The notes beneath the pieces were generated by a model that saw nothing but the letters and a program-made list of their open reading frames with translations, did not search any database and was not told where the DNA came from. A stretch of 64,000 bases of DNA from Antilocapra americana (taxonomy: Eukaryota; Chordata; Mammalia; Artiodactyla; Antilocapridae): the NCBI GenBank assembly GCA_007570785.1, contig ML660777.1, forward strand, positions 1,246,363 to 1,310,362. The letters are read 5' to 3'. This document shows positions 1-12,329 of this stretch, piece by piece (positions within the stretch are counted from its first letter, which is position 1; the number at the start of each line of letters is the position of its first letter). The translations under genes and the position numbers were made by a program.

Positions 1-190
1 AGAATCCGCCTGCCAATGCAAGAGAGGCAGGAAACACGAGTTCTATCCCTGGGTCAGGAAGATCCCCTGGAATAGAAAATGGCAACCCACTCCAGTGTCC
101 TTGCCTGCAGAATTTGATGGACACAGGAGCCTGATGGGCTACAGTCCATGGGGTCACAAAGAGTAGGACACAACTGAACACAGCACACAG
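1..190 (+). mobile_element. Bov-tA SINE, cut by the window start
   Basis: The sequence begins inside the tRNA-like head (CTGCCAATGCAAGAG), then follows the standard Bov-tA order: GATCCCCTGGA, CAACCCACTCCAGTGT, then a BovB-derived tail ending near CACAACTGAACA. The 5' end lies outside the window. Confidence 0.85.
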
Positions 191-753
191 GGGGCAGGGT
201 GGGAGGAGAAGGGGCTGAGTGAAAAAAACACTTATTATGTGTTTTAATAGTAGTTCTTGATAATATCAGAGTGTTAGTGGAAACACTAGTGTTAGTTAGT
301 AAATATTGAATTGGTACAAAATTTCCAAATAAAATCTTAATTTTTTAAAAACAGAACTGTGGGCTTATTTACTTAAAAATAACTTTTAAAAATTAGGATA
401 CATGCTTGAAAGATCTATAAGTGAGACTGGAGCAAAACTTTTAAGGGTGAGCTCTTGCTGCTCTTGTTGGTCATTTCTTAACAAGGAGTTCATTCACACA
501 GCTAAGTGAAATCATTTTGGCCATTTTTAGAACCACTGAAAAATACTTAATGGCAATTTATATTACAAGACTCTAACATTACAATACAATTTCCTATGAA
601 AATGTAACAGATTTCAAATCTACTTGAAACTTCTCATAGTAGGTATGAAAAAATGACCAAGTTCTAGTGTGCAGACTTGTGCATCCAACGTCCATCCTGA
701 AGCTAGCTCAGCCGCACGGAGCCAAAAGGTTCCTGTGTCTCTGCTGTGTCTGA

Positions 754-927
754 CCACTATACCATGAACTGCATCTTGAACCATACTCATCCAACAGTTC
801 CAAAGCCTGTGATCATCACATTTGCCGGAAGAGTGCTGGACAGCTGGCTGATAAAGTGCATGCCATCATGGAGCTTGCTGCCCAGAGGAATCGCGACAGG
901 TCCCATTTGCGGATCACACTCCAATGA
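754..927 (+). other. Short protein-like open frame, unrecognised
   Basis: Frame 1 is open for 57 codons between a TGA at 751 and a TGA at 925, with no start near its beginning. Its second half has a helix-like composition, with SAGQLADKVHAIMELAAQ followed by RNRDRSHLRITLQ. I do not recognise the family. It could be a relic of a processed pseudogene or transposon gene, or chance. It ends just before a MER5A-like element. No splice sites are evident. Confidence 0.2.
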
Positions 928-936
928 GCCCTAGAA

Positions 937-1472
937 CAGCGGTTTTGCTTTTAGCACCTTGCAGCCGCCCAGAGGGCTTGCTGAACACCATCACTGGGAT
1001 CCTCCCCAGAATTCCAGATTCTGTCCATCTGGGGTGAACCTGCTGATTTGCATTAAGAGCAAGTTCCCAGGTGACGACCACACTGCTGGCTGGGGAGGCA
1101 CGTTTTTTTATTATTTATTTATTCATTTATTTTTGGCTGTGCTGGGTCTTCACTGCTATGCACAGGCTTTATCGAGTTTCAGCAAGTGGGGACTACTCTT
1201 CACTGCAGTGGCGAGCACAGGCTACAGGCGTGTGGGCTTCAGTAATTGCAGCGCACAGGCTCAGCAGTTGCCACTCGTGGGCCCTCAGTAGTTACAGCAT
1301 CCAGGCTCTAAAGCATGGGCTCAGTAGCTGTTGTATATGGGCTCAGTTGCCCCACAGCATATGGGATATTCCAGGACCAGGGACTGAACCCCTGTTCCCT
1401 GCATGGGCAGGCAGATGCTTGACCACTAGATCGCCAGGGAAGTCCTGGGGAGCCACACTTTGAGAACTGCTG
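937..1472 (-). mobile_element. MER5A-like hAT/Charlie DNA transposon relic, split by a SINE
   Basis: The ends read CAGCGGTT and AGAACTGCTG, matching the CAG(N)GGTTCTCAA terminal inverted repeat of MER5A-type elements. The interior CAAGTTCCCAGGTGA and CCACACTTTGAGAACTGC also fit MER5A in reverse. The copy is interrupted at 1102-1445 by a CHR SINE. Flanking octamers CCCTAGAA and TCCCAGAC match at only 5 of 8 positions, so the target duplication is weak. Confidence 0.6.
1102..1445 (-). mobile_element. CHR-type SINE (long form) inserted in MER5A
   Basis: Poly-T plus TTTGGCTGTGCTGGGTCTTC at the left and GATCGCCAGGGAAGTCC at the right are the reversed tail and tRNA head of a cetartiodactyl CHR SINE. 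Between them are the usual repeated CAGTAGTTG/GGGCTCAG phrases. An 11-bp target duplication, TGGGGAGGCAC (1091-1101) and TGGGGAGCCAC (1446-1456), brackets it exactly and proves insertion into the older element. Confidence 0.85.
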
Positions 1473-2517
1473 TCCCAGACAAGGCTGCTCAGAGTTGCTT
1501 CAAACTCTGGATTCAGTGGCCTGAAGGTTAAAGAGATCCATGTATCCTGAGTCACACCTAAACTCCAGCCTGGTCTTCCATTCTCTAGGAGGAGATGATC
1601 AAAACTAATGATTTTAAAACAAAAAGGATGAACTTAACATCACTTAAAGGTGGAGGGGACAGGTAAAGCCAGCTGTCCAACAATAGAATAAGTTACTTAC
1701 AATGTGTGGAATCTGTATAACTGGAGGATTTGAGATCATGACCATGGTACTATCTGCTGCCTGGGATGCAGGCTATTTAAAAAACTGATCCAGACCTCTG
1801 TCAACTATAGTGATTCTATTACCTATACTGGAGTGTAACAGTTGGAAATTAAATAAGACTTTGAGGGATAATTTACTTTTTCCATTATATTTTTACAGGA
1901 AAATGAACTACTACAAGTCCTAACACAGTGACTCAAATGTTTTAGAATGAATAATCTTCAGAAGTTGTTGACTGCCTGTAACTGAACATTCATGTATTCA
2001 ACCAATATTTCTTAAGTGTCACCTTTATACTTAGTTGACATGTTGGGAACTGGAGGTATAAAGAGTTGCTGAACTTCAGGAACTCGTGATCAAGTAAGAT
2101 GAACATAACTGCGAATATAAGAAACCCAAAGTCTCCACATTATCATATAAATAACACCTGATCTGATTAGCATGCAGAGTGAGTGTATGAATATGGATTT
2201 TATAAAAGTATGTAGCTTCACCAAACTGGAGATGCCAAATTTAAATGAATCCTCTAAGAGACTGGCTTACATTTTGTCATGATTTAGAGCACTATTATTG
2301 TTGTCTTTGTAGCTGTAAAAATCAAACACCATCATGACATGCAATCATTGTTCTTTCTCAGTCTTTGAATCACGTTTTCAAATCATCTTTTAAAAGTTTT
2401 TTAACCATCTTAAAAAGCCTCAGAATCAATGACAGGCAGTGACAATCCAGTACTCTAAAGTTGTCAGTCACAAACTTTTACTTCTGAAAGAAATGAACTT
2501 TTGAATTAATAGTAACG

Positions 2518-2737
2518 ATGCGACTGTGTGCATGCTCAGTTATGTCCGAGTCTTTGTGACTCCATGGACCATAGCCACCAGGCTCCTCTGTCTATGGGGT
2601 TTTCCAGGCAAGAATACTGGAGTGGGTTGCCATTTCCTTCTCTAGGGGATCTTCCCGACCCAGGGACAGAACTCGAGTCTCCTGTGTCTCCTGCACTGGC
2701 AGGTGGATTCTTTATCACTAAGCCACAGGGGAAGCCC
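2518..2737 (-). mobile_element. Bov-tA SINE
   Basis: Reverse-oriented Bov-tA: BovB-derived tail at the left, CCAGGCAAGAATACTGGAGT in the middle and GGGGAAGCCC at the right end. Imperfect flanking duplication AATAGTAACG / AAGAGTAATG. Confidence 0.85.
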
Positions 2738-3769
2738 AAGAGTAATGTTACAAAACATTTAAAAACACACACATAAGTGTCATAGTATTTGATTAAGAAA
2801 ACTAAGAATAAAATAAAAATTGGAAACTCAGAAGTTGAAATAGCTGCCAAATTTTGGCTCAGGGCAAACTTTTTACTGTTGTTTTAGAAGTGCTTGAAAA
2901 ATCAGGTTTTTATAATGGAAACACAGACAGACGAAGCTCCGATGTAATATACATAAATGATGTTTCTGTTCTTGTATAGTGATTTCCCTCCTCTCCAAAC
3001 ATTAATCTTTGAATGACTTACTCCATAAATTATTGAACTTAGTTCAAAAGCAAAGGAATTCTAAAATACCCATTTACTGAATGGCTAAAGTGTCATGTTG
3101 AAATTACTGTGATTTATCTGTTTCTTTAATGGTTACTGTAGCAAACGTACTTCATTGCTCAAAATTATTACCTGGTAGCACAGTTTATTCTAGTTTAAGC
3201 ATAAATCTATCCCCCTATTCAGAACAGCAGCTGTTTGTCAAGATCTTGTTCATTGTTCACTCAGCCACAGCCATGAGGCTTGACTTTTTCTTTTTACATC
3301 GTGAAAGTGTATCTATACATACACTGAGGTACGTATAGATGGCATGCTTATCTGGGGGAAAGCAATTAAATTTACTTGAACTATGATTACTGCAGTGGGG
3401 GAGGGGCAAGGCAGAGCACCATTTACCCAGTACTGAATTCACATGCTACGTGATTCAACCAGCTCAGGCGCTGAAGGCAGATCTGTCTATAGAACTATTG
3501 TATTTCTCACACCTTACTGCTTGCAGGTACTACAGTCACAGTAACCGAGCTGTTGTTGCTGTGGGTTATAGAGACTCTGGTTTAGAATCCAGTTTCTCAT
3601 CCGCACCAAGAGGAAGGCCTCACCCTCATTTCCAGTCTTTGGTTTGGTTGGTAGAAGAGCTGAGGAAAACGTCCATTCTTCATCTAGAGAAAATTCAGCT
3701 GCATACATGACAGTGGGCTAAATGGTTTAATACATAAAGAGTGCTGCTGAATAAATAAGAAAAACACTA

Positions 3770-4620
3770 CTTTGATAGAAAAATGGGCAAACAACTTTGA
3801 GAGATGAGCCACAAAACAAGATATTTTAAAAAAATGTGCTCTTAGAAATAAAGAATTGAAAACACGATGAGACTACTTTTCACCAATCAAACTCGTAAAG
3901 TTTCCTTTTTCCTGATAATATTAAATACTGAGAAGTACAAAATTTAAGAAGCATAAATATGCTGCTAATGGAAGTAAAAACTCTACACTATTTCCAGATG
4001 GCAATTAACAGTGTTTGTAGAGTCTGTAAAATGTTCCTACTTTCAGCCCACTAATAAACTCATATCTAATCATCTACCTAAGGATAATAAATTATGAAAG
4101 TGAAGATGTACATTTAAAGATATTAATGGTTACTTATTTTTATAATAACAGAAGATGTACATTAAAGAATATGCACGGTTACTCATTTTTATAATAACAA
4201 AAAACACTTAAATAGCTTGAATTGAGGGGTACATAAATAAACTATGGCACATTCGCAAGATAAAACCATATATAACCATTAAAAATCACAACTCTGGAGA
4301 GTATTTAATAAGGGGAAAGTGTTCTCTATAGAAAATTCAGAAATATAAGCAAGCACGCTACATCCTCAGCTTGATTCCAAAGTGTATTTGGGTAAATGGG
4401 TGAACATATATAGAATGTAAACTCCACTGGGCAGAAAATTCTGTTTAGTAGGTATTCACACCAGTCTGGGAGGAAATAACCTAATATGTGGTTAAATCCG
4501 AGATGGGGATTGGGATCAGAGGTTTAAGCATAACTAAGTTTGTTTTTTTAGGCATTTCTGTATTTTCTTATTTTTCTATATGATGTATATACTACTTTTT
4601 CAACCCCAAAGCAAGACAAA
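3770..4620 (+). mobile_element. Old L1M/HAL1-like LINE 3' relic
   Basis: Degraded phrases typical of old L1/HAL1 ORF2 and 3' ends occur in order: an AAAATGGGCAAA start, GAGACTACTTTTCACCAATCA, CAGATGGCAATTAACAG, TATAATAACA, AAATAAACTATGGCACATTCG and ACCATTAAAAATCACA. The reading frame is destroyed. It holds a 49-bp tandem duplication at 4102-4199. Confidence 0.55.
4102..4199. repeat. 49-bp tandem duplication
   Basis: Two adjacent 49-base units, 4102-4150 and 4151-4199, both begin GAAGATGTACATT and end TTTTTATAATAACA. They differ at 7 positions (about 86% identity) with no indel. This is a local duplication inside the old LINE relic. Confidence 0.9.
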
Positions 4621-4799
4621 ACTGCTTCTCTTTGAAGTGCATTTTTTCTAATGTTATTTCTTCTGTAGAGCTAGAGTCAGATTTGGTTCAAAATTTACAC
4701 CCACATGCAGCACTCTCTCAAGATTCTATACTGTAGCTGGAACTTAGAAAACCCAAGGCATAGAAGATGTATCTTAATTTTGTTAAATCTCACATGATA

Positions 4800-5013
4800 A
4801 CTGATTTCTTTTCTACAAACAGATATATGGGACCCCTGTCATTAAGGATACATTATTTATGCCATGTGGCAGCCTGGTTGGGAGGGGAGTTTGGGGGAGG
4901 ATGGATACATGTATATGTATGTCTGGGTCTCTTTGGCACGCACTTGAAACTATTACAACATTGTTAATCGGCTGTACTCCAGTGTAAAATAAAAGCCTTA
5001 AAAAAAAAAAAGG
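4800..5013 (+). mobile_element. L1 3' end, 5'-truncated
   Basis: CATGTATATGTATGTCTGGGT, CTTGAAACTATTACAACATTG and TTAATCGGCTGTACTCCAGT followed by AATAAAAGCC and poly-A are the characteristic 3' end of ruminant L1 copies. Nothing of ORF2 remains intact. Confidence 0.75.
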
Positions 5014-5808
5014 TACATTATTCAACATACAAACACACGCTTCACTGTACCTTATTTTTTATAACTGCATTATAATACTGAAGATTTTGAAACATAAATA
5101 ACTTGGAATTTTCTTCACAGAAAATTTGCTTTCCTTTCCCTCTCTCTGCAGCTGCCTTGTCAAATTTTCCTTTCCCATAGCATGGGAAGATAAAACTGGA
5201 GGCATTTCTTTGTTGTCTCTTAACTAGCCTCAGTCACCTAAATATCGCCAGAGTGTTAATTAGAAAATAGTTATTTCATATAAAGTTATGCATATTATAT
5301 GCACAGAGAAAATGCGTGTATACAAACAGTAAGCCAATTTGCCCCTGGCAGGTAGCATCTTTTTTCCATAGGAAAGCAAACAAACAGAAGCCTCAGAAGA
5401 GTACAAACAGGAAACACACTCGGACCTGATCTCCAAGGGCAGAAAACAGATGGACAGCCGTACCCTAGCATCTGCAGCAGGACTGATAAAAGCAGAGCAT
5501 GCCAACACAATGACCAGTGTGCCTAGGGAACTGGATAGGGGAGCAGGTTGTGTCCCTGAATATGACATGTCCCTCTAAAGGCTGAAATGAACCTAGAGAT
5601 ACAATTGTGACTTGGAGAAACAAGAGAAAAAGAGTCTTGCATGGTACAGCCAGATCTATCAAGAAAAAAAAAAAACAACAACAAAGCATAATCCATGCAG
5701 TGATATGGTATCACTTTGAAATCAGTAAAATATTTTCTTCCTATCAAGTTAATATACACAAACTCAAAGCACCAACACTTGAATTTCTCATTCATTTCAT
5801 AAAATTCA

Positions 5809-6033
5809 GGGCTTCCCTGGTGTCTCAGATGGTAAAGAATCTGCCTGCAATGCGGGAGACCAGGATTTGATCCCTGGGTTGGCAAGATCCCCTGGAGAAG
5901 GGAATGGCTACCCACTCTAGTATCCTTGCCTGGAGAATTCCATGGACAGAGGAGCCTGGTGGGCTGCAGTCCATGGGGTTGCAAGAGTCAGACACAACTG
6001 ACCAACTAACATTTTCAGTTTTTTCACTTTCAT
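5809..6033 (+). mobile_element. Bov-tA SINE, nearly full length
   Basis: It starts GGGCTTCCCTGGTGTCTCAG and ends in a TTTTCACTTTCAT tail. A perfect 9-bp target duplication, TAAAATTCA (5800-5808 and 6034-6042), defines both ends. Confidence 0.92.
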
Positions 6034-6987
6034 TAAAATTCAACAGAAAGGGAACCTGAGTAGAGCACTCACCTTTACCGCAAAACCTTAAGCTAGCAGA
6101 AATGAAGGGCATCTATGTATACATTTTAAAGGTTGAGCATATACAGTTTGAAAGTTGCTATGAAGAGGGTCTTTAAAATATTCCAAATTTTAGTCACCAG
6201 ATACATAACCTGACAAATTCATGAAAATGTCAATTAAACTAAAGAGAAAATGATCTTTGGAAATACAGAACTCAGTTCTTTGTCATAAAACAATCACAGT
6301 GCAATAAGTAACCATTTCAACTCTTCCAAAAATGTTTTAGTGTTGGCATGAGCAATGCAGCACAGGAGAATGACTGATCAGGCAAGAGATGGAAAGGTGG
6401 TTATAACTGCTAGGCAAGAGTCAACGATGGGGAAAAGACTGGTTACATCAAAACTGTCGAGGGCGTTTACAGTCATGATTTGGAATATGGAAGTTAATGA
6501 ATATTCTTGACAGGCCTTAAGGAAAATTAAAGATGTTACCCTTTCCTTGGGACGTCCGCAACCACCAAGGCTGTCAGGTATTCACACCACACCATTTAAT
6601 GACATGACACTGCAACTGTCTAGATTTGTCTACGAGGATTTCATGGAAGGTTTCTGGGCCGAGGCTGCCCACCATTACCATCCCCAAATCTAGTAAAACA
6701 TCTGTAGAGACTGGACGAATACATGAATGAAAGGTAGAGGAGACAGAAAATGGAGAGATCATAGCACAGAAAGCCTAAAGCTTTGTACATGGTAGGAAAC
6801 TAATGAACATTTATCAGCTGAATTAAAATTTCTATTATGCTTTAAATCTCTGGTATTGACATTGTATAATTTGATCCACAAATAATGAGACAGACAGTAT
6901 GTTGAGAAATAAAGACAACAACAGAAACATGTTCAAGGAAGGACTGAGACTTTGTTAAGCTCTCTCTATATCATCTCTCTATTTATT

Positions 6988-7451
6988 GTTTTTCCAGTAG
7001 TCATGTATGCATGTGAGAGTCAGACCATAAAGAAAGTTGAGTGTCAAAGAACTGATGCTTTTGAACTGTGGTGTTGGGGAGTCCAATACCCTTGAGACCC
7101 TTGAGTCCAACACCCTTGAGAGTCTCTTGGACTGCAAGGAGATCAAACCAGTCAATCCTAAAAGAAATCAGTCCTGAATATTCACTGGAAGCACTGATGC
7201 TGAAGCTGAAACTCCAATACTTTGGCCACCTGATGGGAAGAACTGACTCATTGGAAAAGACTCTGATGCTGGGAAACATTGAAGGCAAGAGGAGAAGGGG
7301 ATGACAGAGGATGAGATGGCTGGATGGCATCATTGACTTGATGGACAAGAGTTTGAGCAAGCTCTGGAAGTCGGTGATGGACAGAGAAGCCTGGCATGCT
7401 GCAGTCCATGGGGTCGCAAAGAGTCGGACATGACTGAGCAACTGAACTGAA
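6988..7451 (+). mobile_element. BovB LINE 3' fragment
   Basis: The C-terminal coding part and 3' tail of BovB: TAGTCATGTATGCATGTGAGAG, TTTGAACTGTGGTGTTGG, then the CTGGCATGCTGCAGTCCATGG tail ending in an ACTGAACTGAAC run. The frame is broken by a 24-bp tandem duplication at 7079-7126. Confidence 0.85.
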
Positions 7452-7869
7452 CCTCATACTGTCCACTAACGTGTCAAGGATGTTGTTGGGGATCACACAG
7501 ACTGCCATCTGTTCTTGCTTACCCTGAGTAGGCAACCAAGGGAAGAGTCAGAGTAGTTTAGGGAAAGCAAACAGCTATTTTCTTGAAAACTCTCTCTTAA
7601 ATATTCAAATGGTACCCATTTTTAAAACTGAACTGATCGTTTCAGTTATCCACCCCCAAGGTATTATCAAGTAACCAAAGAGCAGCAACAAACTCCTTGA
7701 GCTCACTTGGTCAACATAACCTCATAAACACCAAGTAATTACCAAGTGCTCATCAAGGCTCCCTCTCACACTGCACCCTACTTCCCCACTTGCTAGCTGT
7801 CATCGGATCTCCGCCTATAAATTGCTGGCCTATCCCAGGGCCAGTTCTGTCTTGAGGAGCAGGTATTTC

Positions 7870-8115
7870 TGCAGTACTTTCTGATTCATCATTATCACTG
7901 TAATTATTGTCACCAGCATCAACATCATCTTCTTCCTCTTCACTTCACTGCCATCATCACAAATGTCCATCAGGTACGCGCTAGGGACCACATACCATTC
8001 TAGGCACTTCACATGCATCACTTCATTGAATCTTCTCAAAAACCTTATGTGGTAGCAAATTTTACTATTTCCATCTTAGAAACTAAGAGACTGAGGCTCG
8101 GATTACAGACCACAT
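7870..8115 (-). mobile_element. MIR SINE relic
   Basis: CATTCTAGGCACTTCACATGCATC, GAATCTTCTCAAAAACCTTATG and AACTAAGAGACTGAGGCTC are the old MIR core in reverse orientation, strongly diverged. Confidence 0.55.
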
Positions 8116-9776
8116 GCTAGAAGTCCATCTGCTTTCAGGATGCACCGTCTCAATGGCCATGCTTACAGCTACTGACCTGCTGGGTCAGTACTTCAGTGCT
8201 GACAATCAGGCTAACTTTAGCTTCCGGAGTCCCTCTCCCCCTCCCTGGCTCTTTAGCCCGTATCCAAGTGTTCTGCTTGGTTGTCTTCTTCTTCTAAGGC
8301 TTTGTTCTTATAACCCACACAATAACCTTGGTCCTCTCCCAGAACAGGGGTTCTGCCCCATCCTGTGTCAGCCTGGTGACCAAGTCCCTTCCACCTGCTC
8401 ACAGACTTACCAACAGACAGATACCCATTAGTACGGGTTCTCAATTTTCTGTCTCTGCCTGACTCCTCTGTCTTGAGGACCCCCATCACCTGCTGCTGGT
8501 CCAGACTTGCACTTCCTGCTGGACACCTGAGCCGTCCAGTAGATCCTGGTGCTGAGGCCACTCAGTAGGTGGGTCTATACCCAAGTTCTGGTCTCGGCAG
8601 GACATTACTGCTCCTGCCATCAATCAGCAGCCTCGCTGGAAAAACTCTGAAGGTGTTAGGGGTGGTAATGAATTTCGCATTAAAAGTACGCACATGCCAG
8701 AGAAGCTCTTGGATTCTCTATTTCAACTGCAATCCAACAAAGACTCATTCTCTCTGGAAGCAGCACAACAAAGACACTGTTCCAAGCCGGTGCTGGACAC
8801 ACGGCAGCTCCCTGCTCCTGCAAGACACAGAGGGGCCTGCCACCTGTCAGAGTGTGTAGTTTAATTAGGTAACACTTGTGAAGGCTTTTGCGATGTGTAG
8901 CACACGTGTCATCCCGGGAGCTCACACATGGCATTCCACACTGCAAAATTCAAGAGCTATTTTTAAAGTCTCTCTACCAGCTGAGCAGAACCTATGGTAT
9001 GTCCTTCGCAGACTGTTGTAAATCCACTACTCTTTCACTGGGATACCTCGAAATGAACACGCAACTGGTGGAGATTATTGAACAGGATACAAAGGTCACT
9101 TTTTTAATTTACAAGTAATGTTTACTTTTCAGAGAAACTTCAAAGAGCTTTCTTTGTTTCATCCAGTAGTTTGAAAACAAACAATTTCAGGGGAGGGGGG
9201 GGGTTTGCAGAGTGGACCTATTGCATCATTCCTCCAGATGTCATTTCCAGGTAGGAGAGAGAGTCAGGGCGCTGGGGGCCAGCTGAGGGCACCGCAAAGC
9301 CTTCTTGCATGCCCTGGAACCTATAACTGCCAAGGCAAGGGTCTCTGAGGCCCTGGCTAGACTTGCTTGGTCAGTTAACGCGAAGTGCCTCACGACAGCG
9401 GTAGGTTTAAGTGTAGGATCTACCTCTCCAGACTGTGATTACAGAAAGCTTTGCTGGCTTCAGGAAAACTGAATGGTTTATTTTTAACGAATGAGGGCAG
9501 GCCCCTCAACCCCACTTTAAGAACGCTTTTTTCTGTCAAAGGGATCCTGTGATTGAGTGGGTAGGTTTAATGGACTGCCTCTGGCTAAGAGGTTTGTGGG
9601 TAGTTCCCCCAAATCATTTCAGTCCTCCCATAACTGCCAATGGGGTTTGCCTCCTCTCCCCTGGGCTTTCCCTTCTGTGATTAACTGACCATCCTGAGGA
9701 CTCCATGGAGACTTGTGTCCTGCACTTTGCAGGGGCAGGGCCTGGCATATTCTCAAACCATTCACAGGACTTCCTT

Positions 9777-9889
9777 GGAAGTCCAGTGGTTAGGACTCCA
9801 TGGCTTTCACTGCTGGGGACCCAAGTTTGAACTAAGGGAACTAAGATTTCATAAACCTCTCAGCACATTCAAAAAATAAAAAAATGAAA
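9777..9889 (+). mobile_element. CHR-type SINE (short form)
   Basis: GGACTTCCTTGGAAGTCCAG and TGGTTAGGACTCCATG, then GGGGACCCAAGTTTGAAC and an A-rich tail, match the tRNA-derived head of cetartiodactyl CHR SINEs. Confidence 0.8.
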
Positions 9890-10409
9890 ATTCATGTTTA
9901 TCTTTCTGGGATCTTTGCTCTGACACAACAATGCTGATCATATCAAATGAAAGTCAAACCTGAACACTGATCCATCTTTATTTTTTTTTTTTAGAAAGTT
10001 ACCCTGTGATATATCTCCTACGAAATTAATACTTTTCTTTAAATACTGCTTTATCAATCTCCCTCCACCCCCAACGTGTGATAGAACAAGAGCACCTTTT
10101 AGAGAAAAGCCTGGGTCAAAGCTATCAAATGTCAGAAAAATGATCATCTTCCCTGGTGCTTCCCGTCTAATAGGTGGAAGAAGAATAATACATGAAAATC
10201 AGTACCCAGGCCCCTTTATAGTAAACAGAATTTCCTAGGCATACACATAATTTTCATTGACTAAAATCAACATGTAACTTGTTTAGCTGACAAGCAGGCA
10301 CCAATAGAACTAAGCAATTTTCTCCCTCAAATTAAACATATTCAACACCAAATTCTAAATTTACTGGCCAATGGAAGCCCCACTCATCTGTCATTATAAA
10401 AATATGAGA

Positions 10410-10507
10410 GACTTCCCTGATGGTCCAGTGGTTAAGACTCTACACTTCAAACACAGCGGGGGTGCAGGCTCCTCCCATGGTGGGGAACATGAGGTATGGC
10501 TAAAAAT
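10410..10507 (+). mobile_element. CHR-type SINE, 3'-degraded
   Basis: It starts GACTTCCCTGATGGTCCAGT and GGTTAAGACTCTACACTTC, then a shortened body with GGGGAACATGAGG. The A-rich tail is largely lost. Confidence 0.75.
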
Positions 10508-10559
10508 TTGCTTTAAATGTGAAAACACTCTGGTGTCTTGAATGTCAATGATTTTGGCT

Positions 10560-10880
10560 CACACTGAGCACAGCCAGGCAGTAAGCGTGGCACTTTACAA
10601 ATATCGAGAAATGTGTTCATTCTTCCTGAACCCTAAGGAATGTAATAAGCACCACAGGGCAGACACTTCACCCATTTTCTTCACTGCAGCAGCCTCAATG
10701 CCTGGCACATAATAGGTGCTAAATAAATATGTGTTGAGTACATTAAAAGAAAAATTTCTGATCGTTCTCACTGTAGCCTTCAAAGGTAGAGATTACGTTT
10801 ATCCCCTTTTTACAGAAGGAGAAACTGAGGTTCTAAGAGATTAAGTAACTTGCTCCCAGTCACATGGCAAGCTCCCTTCC
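10560..10880. mobile_element. MIR/L2-related relics
   Basis: CTGGCACATAATAGGTGCTA with AATAAATATGTGTTGAGTA resembles an L2/MIR 3' end. TTTTACAGAAGGAGAAACTG with AGGTTCTAAGAGATTAAGTAA and CAGTCACATGGCAAG is a MIR core. Two adjacent ancient pieces are likely. Confidence 0.5.
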
Positions 10881-10989
10881 ACCTGCCTCCTACACTCACG
10901 CTGAACCATTCTGCTCTATATTGCCTGTCTCCTCAAGTCAATTACTGACTAAAACCATTTGCATCCAACAAAATGTCCGTATGAATACA

Positions 10990-11172
10990 CAGTTGATCTT
11001 TGAATATCTCAGGGCTTGGTCTACATTTAATTTATAGTCCATATGTGAGGTTCCTCTATATCTACGGATTCAACCAACCAAGAACAATGCAATACTGTAG
11101 TATTTACCATAGACAAGTCTGCATATAAACAGACCCTTGCAGTTCAAACTCCTGTTGTTCAAGGGTTATCTG
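10990..11172. mobile_element. Tigger-like MITE relic
   Basis: The left end CAGTTGATCTTTGAA and the reverse complement of the right end, CAGATAACCCTTGAACAAC, form related inverted repeats resembling the CAGTTGACCCTTGAACAAC terminus of pogo/Tigger non-autonomous elements. The interior has no coding capacity. Confidence 0.5.
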
Positions 11173-11619
11173 CTTGTACAAAAAAAAAAAACTCTAGAAA
11201 TTCTACCCATGATAGGCTTTCTGACTGTGCCTTAAGACCCAATACTTAGCATGTTTGGGCATTCAAACCTAATTATTTGGGTCCTTCCTCTATTTCTTTA
11301 CATAATTACCTTTCTTTTTAGCAAGTATTATACAGACAAAAGTGGAACCCCAAACCTTTTTGGATGACTTTGACCTGCTGTAAATATGAATGACATGCCC
11401 TTGGCAAAGGAAGCTCAGAAAGCCGCTGACGCTTTAAATATTCTTCATTCTCCAAAGAGAGAAGGTCACACTTCTTCCATTGTTTTTACACAGACTTCAT
11501 AAAAAGGAGGGGCAAGTCCCCGTATATTTATTCTTCCTTTTTATTTTCTATTCTTCATCATCATTCTTTTCTTCCCTTCTTTTTGAAACACAAACATGCT
11601 CAACTCTCCCCATAAAAAG

Positions 11620-11720
11620 AAAAATGAAAGATAGGGAAGGGGAAGAGACAGGAGGGGAGAGGAAGAAAAGGAGGAAGGCAGGAAGGGGGAGGAAGAGGGA
11701 GGGGAGAAGGAAGGGGTTGG
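11620..11720 (+). repeat. GA-rich low-complexity tract
   Basis: A purine-rich strand of about 100 bases with GGAAGAGA, GGAGGGGA and AGGAAGGCAGG phrases and almost no pyrimidines. It may form triplex or be a polypurine microsatellite relic. Confidence 0.85.
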
Positions 11721-12329
11721 TTGGTGAACTCTCTACTCATCACACTCATTCTTCAGAGCCGAAGATCAAACTTCTTATATGAATTTTCTATACCCACCTC
11801 CTCCATTCACCGCCCCCCCACAGACCCATTCATTTCAGGCCATACATCAGGTTAGGTGCCAAGAAGATGATGGTAACTAAGTTTCAGAGAGACTCTCTCT
11901 CACTCTAGCAGCTCCTATAAATCATCAATTACTGTAAAGTCTGTAAAGTCCCTGGCTTTATAGCTCCAAGGGAGCATCTGAACAGAATCTCAACTTCCAC
12001 ACAATATAAAGTGAGTTCTGATCTTCCCATACCCCGTCTCCAAATCTTTCTCACCTGCAAGAAGCCACATCAGCCTCAAGGCACCTCTGCTTACCCCTGT
12101 GTCTCCCACAGACTCAGTGAAGTTCAACTTCTTCCAGTTGACAAAGCTTCTCACCTCATTTCCGGTTCCACAGCTGGTGTCTTTACTCACGCTTCTGTTC
12201 CCTCTCATCTGGCTACAGTCACAGCCTCTTCAAGGCTCCTGCTCCTCCCAAATAACTGAAAAAACTATTGATAAACCAGACTTCTCAAGAACACAATTCC
12301 CAAGTCATTCTCCTAATCAAAACTTTTTT

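Noticed and set aside
5523..5984. 153-codon minus-strand frame
   Set aside because: Half of it is the antisense of a Bov-tA SINE and the rest is unrelated flank. Many such frames in the window are SINE translations.
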